A stretch of DNA of 12,214 bases, from NCBI GenBank assembly GCA_947445425.1, contig CANFFA010000029.1, positions 1 through 12,214 of the forward strand, read 5' to 3'. The translations under genes and the position numbers were made by a program. This stretch comes from Paludibacteraceae bacterium. GTDB lineage: Bacteria > Bacteroidota > Bacteroidia > Bacteroidales > Paludibacteraceae. A model generated the notes under the pieces. It did not search any database and was not told the origin of the DNA. It worked only from the letters and a program-made list of their open reading frames with translations. Shown here one piece after another: positions 6,640-11,864 of this stretch (positions are counted from its first letter, which is position 1; every line of letters starts with the position of its first letter).

Positions 6640-8202
6640 ATGAAATATTTCATAAGCCTTAGTACAGTTTTCCTTTGTGTTTTAACTGTCTTTAGTCAAA
6701 CAACATTTCAATCCTCTGATCGTCCAACCGTTGTTGTGAAGCCGCTGAATCCAGATTCGCTTTACAACAGTGGTGTGGATAAATTTACGAGACTACAAGA
6801 TTATAATGGTGCCATTTTGGACTATTCCAAAGCGATTGCTATCAATCCCCGTTCGGTGGATTATTTGATTGCCAGAGGAATGGCAAAAGGAGCAGTGCAG
6901 GACTATAATGGAGCGGTGATTGATTTTACAAAAGCCATAGAAATTGATCCAAAAAGTACTGAAGCCTATAGTAATAGAGGGATTGCCAAAATATACATGG
7001 AGGATTATTTAGGCGCCATTCAGGATTACACAAAGGCAATTTCTTTGAATCCTAGCAATGCAAATGCTTTTTACAACAGAGGCGTTGCCAAAAATGATTT
7101 TCAAGATTTTAATGGTGCCATTGCCGATTTTACCAGAGTCATTCAATTGAACCCGCAAAATGCATTGGCATTTTACAATAGAGCAATGGCCAAAGATGGT
7201 GCTAAGGACTTTAAAGGTGCCCTTACTGATTTTAATAAATCGATAGAATTGGATCCCAATAGCGCCGATACTTTTAACAAAAGAGGATTGACGAAATCTC
7301 ATTTGACCGACAACCGTGGGGCACTTCAAGATTACTCTAAAGCGATAGACATCAACTCCAGACACGAAGATGCTTTTTTGAATAGGGGTAATATTAGAAC
7401 GGTACTTGATAAATATCGGGATGCTATATATGATTTTAATACGGCCATTCAGTTCAATGGACGTAATGCCAAAGCCTATTATGGAAAGGGAGTAGCGGAG
7501 ATCTATCTTGCCAAATATGATGATGCTGTCGTTGATTTTACAATGGCTGTAGAAATCAATCCGCAATATACTGAAGCTTATATCCGTCGTGGTATTGCAA
7601 AAGGGTCTTTGCAAGATTATCCTGGCGCGATCTTGGATTTCTCTAAAGCGATAGAGATAGATCCAAGGAGTGCAGAAGCTTATTACAATAGGGGTGTAGC
7701 TAAAAACTCGAAAGATGCGATTGATGATTTTAACAAGGCTATTGAGTTAAAGCCTGTGTTCTCTGAAGCCTATATCAGAAGAGGAATTGCAAAAGGCTTG
7801 TTGAAAAACAATAAAGAAGCCATTGCTGATTTTAATAAAGCCATTGATATAAACCCAAAACAGGCTGATGCTTATTACAATAGGGGAGTAGCCAAAGATG
7901 AGATGAATGAGGTAAGTTCTGCCATTGCTGATTATACCAGTTCAATTGAGTTAAATTCCAAGAATCCCAAAGTACATTATAATCGTGGTATTGCAAGGGT
8001 GAAGCTGAAGTATTATAGCGAAGCATTGTTGGATTTTAACAAGGCCATTGAGATAATGCCTGATTATGCCGCTGCATATTTTAACAGAGGCTTGGTGAAG
8101 TTTAAGCTGAACAATAAAAATAGTGCTTGTGCAGATTTGACCAAAGCCAAAGAATTAGGTCATGTGGATAATTTCTCAGCCATCCGTTATCCTTGTGAAT
8201 AA
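6640..8202 (+). CDS. exported protein with 14 tetratricopeptide repeats
   Basis: Probable periplasmic or surface scaffold; TPRs bind proteins or peptides and give no enzyme activity themselves. Residues 1-19 are a signal peptide (MKYF, hydrophobic core, VFSQ). Residues 41-512 form an unbroken run of 14 TPRs of 34 residues, with the usual pattern AY.NRG.AK....Y..AI.DF.KAIE..P. Repeat 10 (347-376) has only 30 residues: the turn between helix A and helix B lost four codons in frame. Repeats 9-10 and 11-12 resemble each other as pairs (AYIRRGIAKG then AYYNRGVAK), suggesting duplication of a two-repeat unit. The C-terminus is short and ends in RYPCE, with a cysteine two residues from the end. It lies 162 bp after the LolD-like gene and converges on the BASS-like transporter. 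Its partner is unknown. Confidence 0.9.
   Translation: MKYFISLSTVFLCVLTVFSQTTFQSSDRPTVVVKPLNPDSLYNSGVDKFTRLQDYNGAILDYSKAIAINPRSVDYLIARGMAKGAVQDYNGAVIDFTKAIEIDPKSTEAYSNRGIAKIYMEDYLGAIQDYTKAISLNPSNANAFYNRGVAKNDFQDFNGAIADFTRVIQLNPQNALAFYNRAMAKDGAKDFKGALTDFNKSIELDPNSADTFNKRGLTKSHLTDNRGALQDYSKAIDINSRHEDAFLNRGNIRTVLDKYRDAIYDFNTAIQFNGRNAKAYYGKGVAEIYLAKYDDAVVDFTMAVEINPQYTEAYIRRGIAKGSLQDYPGAILDFSKAIEIDPRSAEAYYNRGVAKNSKDAIDDFNKAIELKPVFSEAYIRRGIAKGLLKNNKEAIADFNKAIDINPKQADAYYNRGVAKDEMNEVSSAIADYTSSIELNSKNPKVHYNRGIARVKLKYYSEALLDFNKAIEIMPDYAAAYFNRGLVKFKLNNKNSACADLTKAKELGHVDNFSAIRYPCE
7576..7971 (+). repeat. TPR units 9-12: duplicated pair with one shortened unit
   Basis: The two-unit blocks 7576-7767 (TPR 9-10) and 7768-7971 (TPR 11-12) encode matching alternating starts, AYIRRGIAKG and AYYNRGVAK. 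The second unit of the first block is 12 bp shorter than the 102-bp norm. This looks like duplication of a 204-bp pair followed by, or preceded by, a 12-bp in-frame loss. Confidence 0.6.
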
Positions 8203-8218
8203 TGAATAATGATTAGTG

Positions 8219-8268
8219 TTTAACGTTTAATGATTAACTTTGGCAGTTTGTAATCATTAAGCGTTAAA
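8219..8268. repeat. long imperfect inverted repeat between convergent genes
   Basis: Arms 8219-8236 (TTTAACGTTTAATGATTA) and 8251-8268 (TAATCATTAAGCGTTAAA) pair over 18 bp with one T/G position, around a 14-nt loop. It lies 17 bp after the TPR stop codon. It could stop transcription from either side, but it is AT-rich and lacks a clear U-tract, so a dispersed repeat is equally possible. Confidence 0.7.
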
Positions 8269-8306
8269 TTATCACCTAGGAAGTCCCTAATCTTTAATTA
8301 CTTATT

Positions 8307-8353
8307 ATTAATCACTAAACACTAAACGTTAAAAATTAATCACTAAACGTTTA
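8307..8353. repeat. direct repeats abutting the transporter stop codon
   Basis: ATTAATCACTAAAC occurs at 8307-8320 and again at 8335-8348. CACTAAAC occurs three times (8313, 8320, 8341) and AAACGTT twice. The same words in reverse complement (AGTGTTTAACGTTTAA) occur at 8215-8230 on the other side of the gap. The whole 151-bp convergent gap is therefore built of a small set of repeated words in both orientations. Confidence 0.7.
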
Positions 8354-9238
8354 TCATTTCCTGTCCTTCCATATTTGATAGGAATTAAAAAGATTCTGCC
8401 ACAATACATAGGCCCCTGGCCCGATTGAGGCGATTGGATTCAAATAAGTTTGTGCCATCCAGATCGCTAAGATTGTATTTTTCTGTCCCAAACCCTGTCC
8501 TCCTGCTACAGTATCCTCGTAGCGCCTTCCAATTTTACGCCCCAATAAAAATTGTGTGATACAGATGATTAATGCCGATACGGCAATTAAAATTTCTGTA
8601 GAATAACTACCTTCATTCTGTAAAGTGATGAATGTTATTGTTTTGCCTGTAACAATCGTTAAAGAGGCGGTCCATAAATAGAAAGAGAAACTAGAATAGC
8701 CACCCAATGTATTGCTAAACTTTGGCATTAACTTTTGAAGGAAGATGGCAAGTACAAAGGGACCTAACAAGAGTAAAAATACTTTTTGGGCAATGGCAAT
8801 AAAAGAATCCAGAAAGGCTAGGTCTTGGTAACTACCGATTATAGTAAAAATAAGGGGAGCCAAGAGGGCAACCGTAATACTACTCAGCAAACTGTAAGTC
8901 GTCAGACTTGCTACATTTCCTTTTAACATGCCCGTTATGACTGGTGCTGCTGTTGCAGTAGGTGCAAGGATACAGATCAAAATAGCTTGCGCCAAGGTGG
9001 TGTTATAGGTTTTGATCAAAACATAAGAAGCCAAGCTGCCCACTATCTGTATCAATATCAACCAAAAATGTAGTGGAGAAAGTTTTATTTTACCTAGATC
9101 CAACTTGCAATAGGTGAGCAAAAGCATTCCGAAAATCAGGTAGGGCGTTAAAAATGCCAAGCTCCCGAAAAATGAATAGAAAATCGACCCTACCGTCATG
9201 GCAATGGGCATCATATAAGGTTTTATTTTCTTGAGCAT
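8354..9238 (-). CDS. BASS-like integral membrane transporter (bile acid:Na+ symporter superfamily)
   Basis: Predicted inner-membrane secondary transporter of 294 residues, almost entirely hydrophobic, with about 9-10 membrane segments. Two features point to the BASS/SBF fold: the unwound-helix motif APTATAAPV (92-100), and a second crossover segment GGQGLGQKNTILAIW (246-260), matching the place of the family's E-x-G-x-Q-N motif. In that motif the acidic residue and the Gln before Asn appear replaced (GLGQKN), so sodium coupling and a bile-acid-like substrate should not be assumed. The C-terminus (SIGPGAYVLWQNLFNSYQIWKDRK region, 271-294) is cytosolic-like and charged at the end. I recall similar Bacteroidota proteins annotated only as transporter. 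The gene is isolated: convergent with the TPR gene and with its own promoter. The substrate is unknown. Confidence 0.78.
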   Translation of the reverse strand: MLKKIKPYMMPIAMTVGSIFYSFFGSLAFLTPYLIFGMLLLTYCKLDLGKIKLSPLHFWLILIQIVGSLASYVLIKTYNTTLAQAILICILAPTATAAPVITGMLKGNVASLTTYSLLSSITVALLAPLIFTIIGSYQDLAFLDSFIAIAQKVFLLLLGPFVLAIFLQKLMPKFSNTLGGYSSFSFYLWTASLTIVTGKTITFITLQNEGSYSTEILIAVSALIICITQFLLGRKIGRRYEDTVAGGQGLGQKNTILAIWMAQTYLNPIASIGPGAYVLWQNLFNSYQIWKDRK

Positions 9239-9313
9239 AAATTGAGTTTGGCTTTTTGTAAGGTGGTTTTGCTTTAGATGCTTAGCATTTTGTTGTTTAT
9301 CATGCTACAATTG

Positions 9314-9343
9314 CAAAGATAGTGAAAAACGCTATTATCCAAA
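9314..9343 (-). promoter_or_regulatory. promoter of the BASS-like transporter gene
   Basis: On the minus strand TTTG (9343 to 9340), an 18-nt spacer, and TATCTTTG (9321 to 9314) match both elements of the Bacteroidota sigma-A type promoter (TTTG and TAnnTTTG). The predicted start near 9307 gives a leader of about 70 nt. This is one of the two best promoter matches in the window. Confidence 0.65.
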
Positions 9344-9468
9344 GTACGCTTGCATTAGCTAACAGTCATTCACCGATGTCGTCTCTACTAATCACCAAGG
9401 CAATTCAACCCCGTCCTTCTGTATATGCAAAAAAACTTAAACTAAACGCTCAAATTTTCGTACTGGTA

Positions 9469-9519
9469 GGCGGGATTTTTTTCAATCCCGCCTTTGGTCA
9501 TCTTAGGATTTTCAATCCT
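9469..9519. repeat. two sequence-related hairpins (gggatt/aatccc and aggatt/aatcct)
   Basis: Hairpin 1: GGCGGGATT (9469-9477), 6-nt loop, AATCCCGCC (9484-9492), a perfect 9-bp stem. Hairpin 2: AGGATT (9505-9510), 3-nt loop TTC, AATCCT (9514-9519), a perfect 6-bp stem. Both share the core GGATT-TTC-AATCC, and they are 12 bp apart. Paired related hairpins of this kind resemble REP/BIME-type or MITE-like elements; I recall similar ggatt/aatcc palindromes as dispersed repeats in Bacteroidota. No transposase gene is nearby. Confidence 0.7.
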
Positions 9520-9524
9520 TTATT

Positions 9525-9553
9525 TTTGAGGGTATTACATTTGATTATTTTTG
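9525..9553 (+). promoter_or_regulatory. candidate promoter of the short frame at 9575
   Basis: TTTG (9525-9528), a 17-nt spacer, and TATTTTTG (9546-9553) match both Bacteroidota promoter elements. The predicted start near 9560 is about 15 nt before the ATG at 9575. It begins 6 nt after the second hairpin. Confidence 0.5.
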
Positions 9554-9574
9554 CAATAAAAGAAGAAAATAGAC

Positions 9575-9685
9575 ATGAAACATCGCATGCCGGAGAAGTT
9601 TTTCTGTCCTGATACAAGAATGGATTGGGTGGATATATTCAACATAGTTCAAAAAAGCAATCTCTGTGCATCACTTCTGGAATAG
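9575..9685 (+). CDS. possible 36-residue protein of unknown function
   Basis: The frame starts MKHRMPEKFFCPDTRMDWVD and ends with TAG at 9683-9685. It has two cysteines (11 and 31), one tryptophan (18), no signal peptide and no family I recognise. Support is indirect: a two-part promoter ends 21 bp before the ATG, and the composition looks soluble and protein-like rather than low-complexity. It could be a real small protein, or the surviving start of a longer gene cut off by TAG. I found no continuation of clear quality in the other frames up to 9735. The 97-bp gap to the lipoprotein holds that gene's own promoter. Confidence 0.3.
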   Translation: MKHRMPEKFFCPDTRMDWVDIFNIVQKSNLCASLLE

Positions 9686-9732
9686 TTTTTATTAAAAGAT
9701 ATTCTACCACCTTAAAGTATGGAATTAAATAC

Positions 9733-9740
9733 TAATTTTG
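9733..9740 (+). promoter_or_regulatory. candidate -7 element of the collagen-like lipoprotein gene
   Basis: TAATTTTG matches TAnnTTTG and lies 42 bp before the ATG at 9783. A transcript start near 9747 would leave a leader of about 36 nt. No TTTG element is seen 17-19 nt upstream. Confidence 0.45.
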
Positions 9741-9782
9741 TGAAATAATTAAATACAAACAGGTCATTAAGATATAAACAAA

Positions 9783-10229
9783 ATGAGAAAAACTTTATTA
9801 TTATTCTTGGTTACGCTTTTCATCGCTTCGTGTAGTGGACCTATGGGACCTCAAGGTTACGATGGGAAAAATGGAGCAGATGGTTTAACACCCAATTGGA
9901 AAATTATTGATTTGGTAGTTTATAACACAGAATGGGTTGAAAATGTAGATGTTAAAGGTAAAAATAGATACTATTCAAGTCATTTTAATATGCCAGAAAT
10001 TACACCCTTTATTTTTAGCAGTGGTACCGTAAATACCTTTATTAAAATTGACAACAAACAACAACCACTACCTTATGTTCGTCATTTTGAAAATGATCTA
10101 TTAGTGATGTGGACCAGAACTGTAGATTATGAATTTATGGAGGGTGGATTGAATGTATTTGTTACCAATTCCGACTTCTTCAAGCAAACCCCAGAAACAT
10201 TGCGGTTTAGAGTGGTGTTGATGTGGTAG
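9783..10229 (+). CDS. small lipoprotein with a short collagen-like Gly-X-Y segment
   Basis: Exported lipoprotein of 148 residues, function unknown. The signal peptide runs MRKTLLLFLVTLFIASC, with Cys17 as the lipidation site (lipobox IASC). The mature protein starts with six Gly-X-Y triplets (GPM GPQ GYD GKN GAD GLT, residues 19-36), then a compact domain of about 110 residues rich in aromatic residues and beta-type alternation (WKIIDLVVYNTEWV; LRFRVVLMW at the end). Six triplets are few for a stable triple helix alone, but similar short stretches occur in Bacteroidota exported lipoproteins of this size. It has its own -7 element and is closed by a strong terminator, so it is probably monocistronic. 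Being anchored by lipid at the cell envelope is inferred from the lipobox; surface exposure is not shown. Confidence 0.85.
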   Translation: MRKTLLLFLVTLFIASCSGPMGPQGYDGKNGADGLTPNWKIIDLVVYNTEWVENVDVKGKNRYYSSHFNMPEITPFIFSSGTVNTFIKIDNKQQPLPYVRHFENDLLVMWTRTVDYEFMEGGLNVFVTNSDFFKQTPETLRFRVVLMW

Positions 10230-10250
10230 AAAGAATGTTTTATGATTACG

Positions 10251-10285
10251 AAAGGTGTTTGAATCAATTTTCAAACACCTTTTTT
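10251..10285 (+). terminator. rho-independent terminator after the lipoprotein gene
   Basis: AAAGGTGTTTGAA (10251-10263), a 6-nt loop and TTCAAACACCTTT (10270-10282) form a perfect 13-bp stem, followed by more Ts. It begins 22 bp after the lipoprotein stop codon. The flanking A and T runs could also let it work on the other strand, but no minus-strand gene ends here. Confidence 0.85.
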
Positions 10286-10609
10286 AGTTCACCTAATCTT
10301 TCTAGATATTCAAATTTACGCTAGAAAAAAGTATAATCTTTCTAACGGGTAGACGAGTATTTTCATATCCATTTTTTTAGATGAAGTAAGATTGGATTAT
10401 ATCATCAATTATGGAAGAACGTGGATATAAACATTTCATTGCTGGAGGTGTTTTATTGTTTCAAATACAGGATTGGATGCGCTAAATTTCAAACAGCCTT
10501 TTGTACTATTGATTGTAGTCTAGCTGTTTATCAGCTGATTAACTGCATCATGTTTTGGATTTCTTTTCGATAAACGCAGGACGACACACATAAGTAGAAA
10601 ATTATTATT
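10286..10609. other. 324-bp gene-free stretch before the reductase gene
   Basis: No protein-like frame is seen here; the best is a 24-codon frame (10410-10484) without support. TAATCTTTCTA occurs twice in direct orientation (10294-10304 and 10334-10344, starts 40 bp apart), and CTAGAAA at 10321-10327 is the inverse of TTTCTAG at 10299-10305. ATCAGCTGAT near 10530 is a 10-bp palindrome. I found no TAnnTTTG match close to the reductase start, so its promoter is not identified. Confidence 0.5.
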
Positions 10610-11161
10610 ATGAAAAAAGTAGTTGCAGCTTTTAACATGACACTTGACGGTGTTTGCGACCATACGACAGGTATTGCTGACGAAGATCTGCACAATCATT
10701 ATGCTGAACTGATAGATCGTGCTGGTGTTATATTGTATGGTAGAAAGACCTTCGAACTCATGCAGTTTTGGCAAGAGATATTGGAAAATCCTTCTGGTGA
10801 AAAATCTATGGACGACTTTGCTGTTGCTATTGATAAAATTCATAAGCTAGTTTTTTCAACTACTTTAAAACATACAGCATGGAATAGTGCAGAACTTGCT
10901 AAATGGTCGCTAGAAGAAGAAATCCTTGCACTCAAACAACAGGCTGACAAGGATATTTTGATTGGTAGTAGGAGTTTGATTATTCAACTCTTAAACGCTA
11001 ATCTTATTGATGAATTACAAATATGTATTCACCCGATCATCGAAGGGAAAGGGATGATGCTCTTTGATCATATTAAGCATCAGGTACTGTTGAAACTTAT
11101 TAAAACGAAATCATTAAGCTCAGGTGCCACCGTGTTTTATTATGAGCCGACAACTGCATAA
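10610..11161 (+). CDS. dihydrofolate reductase-like / RibD C-terminal domain protein
   Basis: Single-domain protein of 183 residues with the RibD_C/DHFR-like fold, predicted to be a cytoplasmic NAD(P)H-dependent reductase of unknown substrate. Typical signatures are the opening MKKVVAAFNMTLDGV, ILYGRKTFELM (41-51, with the following Trp54), KDILIGSRSLIIQLLNANLIDELQI (114-138), and HPIIEGKGMMLF (141-152), all as in YyaP/YwjB-type family members. It is not the folate-pathway DHFR (folA), whose motifs differ, and not a full RibD, since the deaminase domain is absent. It stands alone, with a gene-free stretch upstream and 112 bp to the DUF2834 gene. The start follows an AT-rich leader with no Shine-Dalgarno sequence. 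Confidence 0.88.
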   Translation: MKKVVAAFNMTLDGVCDHTTGIADEDLHNHYAELIDRAGVILYGRKTFELMQFWQEILENPSGEKSMDDFAVAIDKIHKLVFSTTLKHTAWNSAELAKWSLEEEILALKQQADKDILIGSRSLIIQLLNANLIDELQICIHPIIEGKGMMLFDHIKHQVLLKLIKTKSLSSGATVFYYEPTTA

Positions 11162-11169
11162 TAACATCC

Positions 11170-11194
11170 CTTTTGTGCTCTTGGTTTACAAAAG
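11170..11194 (+). terminator. weak hairpin after the reductase gene
   Basis: CTTTTGT (11170-11176) and ACAAAAG (11188-11194) form a 7-bp AT-rich stem around an 11-nt loop, 8 bp after the stop codon, followed by CATTTT. It might stop part of the transcription into the DUF2834 gene. Confidence 0.3.
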
Positions 11195-11214
11195 CATTTT
11201 GAATATGTTCTTAA

Positions 11215-11247
11215 AATATCTGTAATATCTGTAATATCTGTAATATC
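11215..11247. repeat. 9-bp tandem repeat upstream of the DUF2834 gene
   Basis: TGTAATATC occurs three times without change (11221-11229, 11230-11238, 11239-11247), preceded by a partial copy AATATC (11215-11220). A further pair of TATCGAA words follows (11244 and 11254). The array ends 26 bp before the ATG at 11274, where promoter or leader sequence is expected. Confidence 0.85.
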
Positions 11248-11273
11248 GAATACTATCGAAAACTAAAAGAAAT

Positions 11274-11621
11274 ATGAATTCTATTCTAAACAACAAACAT
11301 TATTTTTATTTACTGTTGACTATCCTTGGCGGGGGTTTTACATTTTATTTTGCAATGCTTGGGATTATTGAACACAATGGAAAGTTTGATAGTGTTGAGT
11401 TTATTGGCAGTACTTGGATAGATAATTATTATGCGAAAAGTTTAAGTTTCGACTTTTGGACTGGTACTATTGCCGGTACATTTTTTATTCTAATGGAAGG
11501 AATGCGACTAAAAATGAAAAGAATTTGGTTGTATCTGCTCATGACAGTTTTTATAGCTTACGCTTTTGGTTTTCCATTATTTTTATTTTTTAGAGAACTA
11601 CATTTACGAAAACAGAAATAA
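11274..11621 (+). CDS. DUF2834 family membrane protein
   Basis: Small inner-membrane protein of 115 residues with three predicted membrane segments, at about 11-31, 58-76 and 84-106. The family pattern is visible: YLLLTILG in segment 1, a central FWTGTIAGTFFILMEGMRLKMK with acidic Glu75 followed by basic residues, and the closing FPLFLFFRELHLRK (100-113). No biochemical function is known for the family. It lies 112 bp after the reductase gene; the 9-bp tandem repeat fills part of that gap. No TAnnTTTG element is found directly upstream, so it may be read from the reductase transcript. The ATG follows an AT-rich leader (AAAAGAAAT). Confidence 0.8.
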   Translation: MNSILNNKHYFYLLLTILGGGFTFYFAMLGIIEHNGKFDSVEFIGSTWIDNYYAKSLSFDFWTGTIAGTFFILMEGMRLKMKRIWLYLLMTVFIAYAFGFPLFLFFRELHLRKQK

Positions 11622-11775
11622 AGAACCTTGCCCTTAATGTTTTGTAATGGTCTGTAAATAAATTTTCAAACTTCTCATCAATTTTAATACAAGGGATAGA
11701 ATTATAAAATATGAAAACCTGTTTTATGTTTAATGATTGACAAGTAGCCAGCGCTTATTTTGTCCGTTTTTTAGG

Positions 11776-11823
11776 AAAAACAAAGCCCATAATACAGTAT
11801 GGATAACTGATTTATGGGCTTTG
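11776..11823 (-). terminator. rho-independent terminator of the cytochrome gene
   Basis: On the minus strand CAAAGCCCATAA (11823 to 11812), a 19-nt loop and TTATGGGCTTTG (11792 to 11781) form a perfect 12-bp stem, followed by TTTTT (11780 to 11776). It begins 41 bp after the cytochrome stop codon. The T-run lies only on this side, so the orientation is clear. Confidence 0.85.
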
Positions 11824-11864
11824 ATTGAGTTGGCTTGGTGTTTGGACTTTACATTCCTAATTGA

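Larger units (their letters stand above)
9239..9782. other. 544-bp stretch without a convincing large gene
   Basis: Contents, left to right: leader and promoter of the BASS-like transporter (minus strand, to 9343); about 125 bp with nothing I recognise; two related hairpins (9469-9519); a plus-strand promoter match (9525-9553); a 36-codon open frame (9575-9685); and the promoter and leader of the collagen-like lipoprotein (from 9733). A 96-codon open frame on the plus strand (9322-9612) spans the transporter promoter and both hairpins and has no protein-like character, so I do not call it a gene. Confidence 0.6.

Noticed and set aside
7009..7614. Minus-strand open frame of 201 codons inside the TPR gene
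   Set aside because: It lies fully inside a convincing TPR gene. The repeating TPR codons create a periodic, stop-free antisense frame rich in Ile, Ser and Cys.
8235..8242. TAACTTTG promoter-like match on the plus strand
   Set aside because: It lies in the loop side of an inverted repeat between convergent genes, with no plus-strand gene downstream, so it is probably a chance match.
9322..9612. Plus-strand open frame of 96 codons
   Set aside because: It overlaps the transporter promoter on the other strand and both hairpins, its translation has no family character, and the stop-free run is explained by chance.
10520..10843. Minus-strand open frame of 107 codons overlapping the reductase start
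   Set aside because: It is antisense to the conserved N-terminus of the RibD/DHFR-like protein and has no recognisable features.
11781..11823. The 12-bp hairpin as terminator of the DUF2834 gene on the plus strand
   Set aside because: The T-run is only on the minus-strand side, and the hairpin is 160 bp beyond the DUF2834 stop but 41 bp beyond the cytochrome stop.
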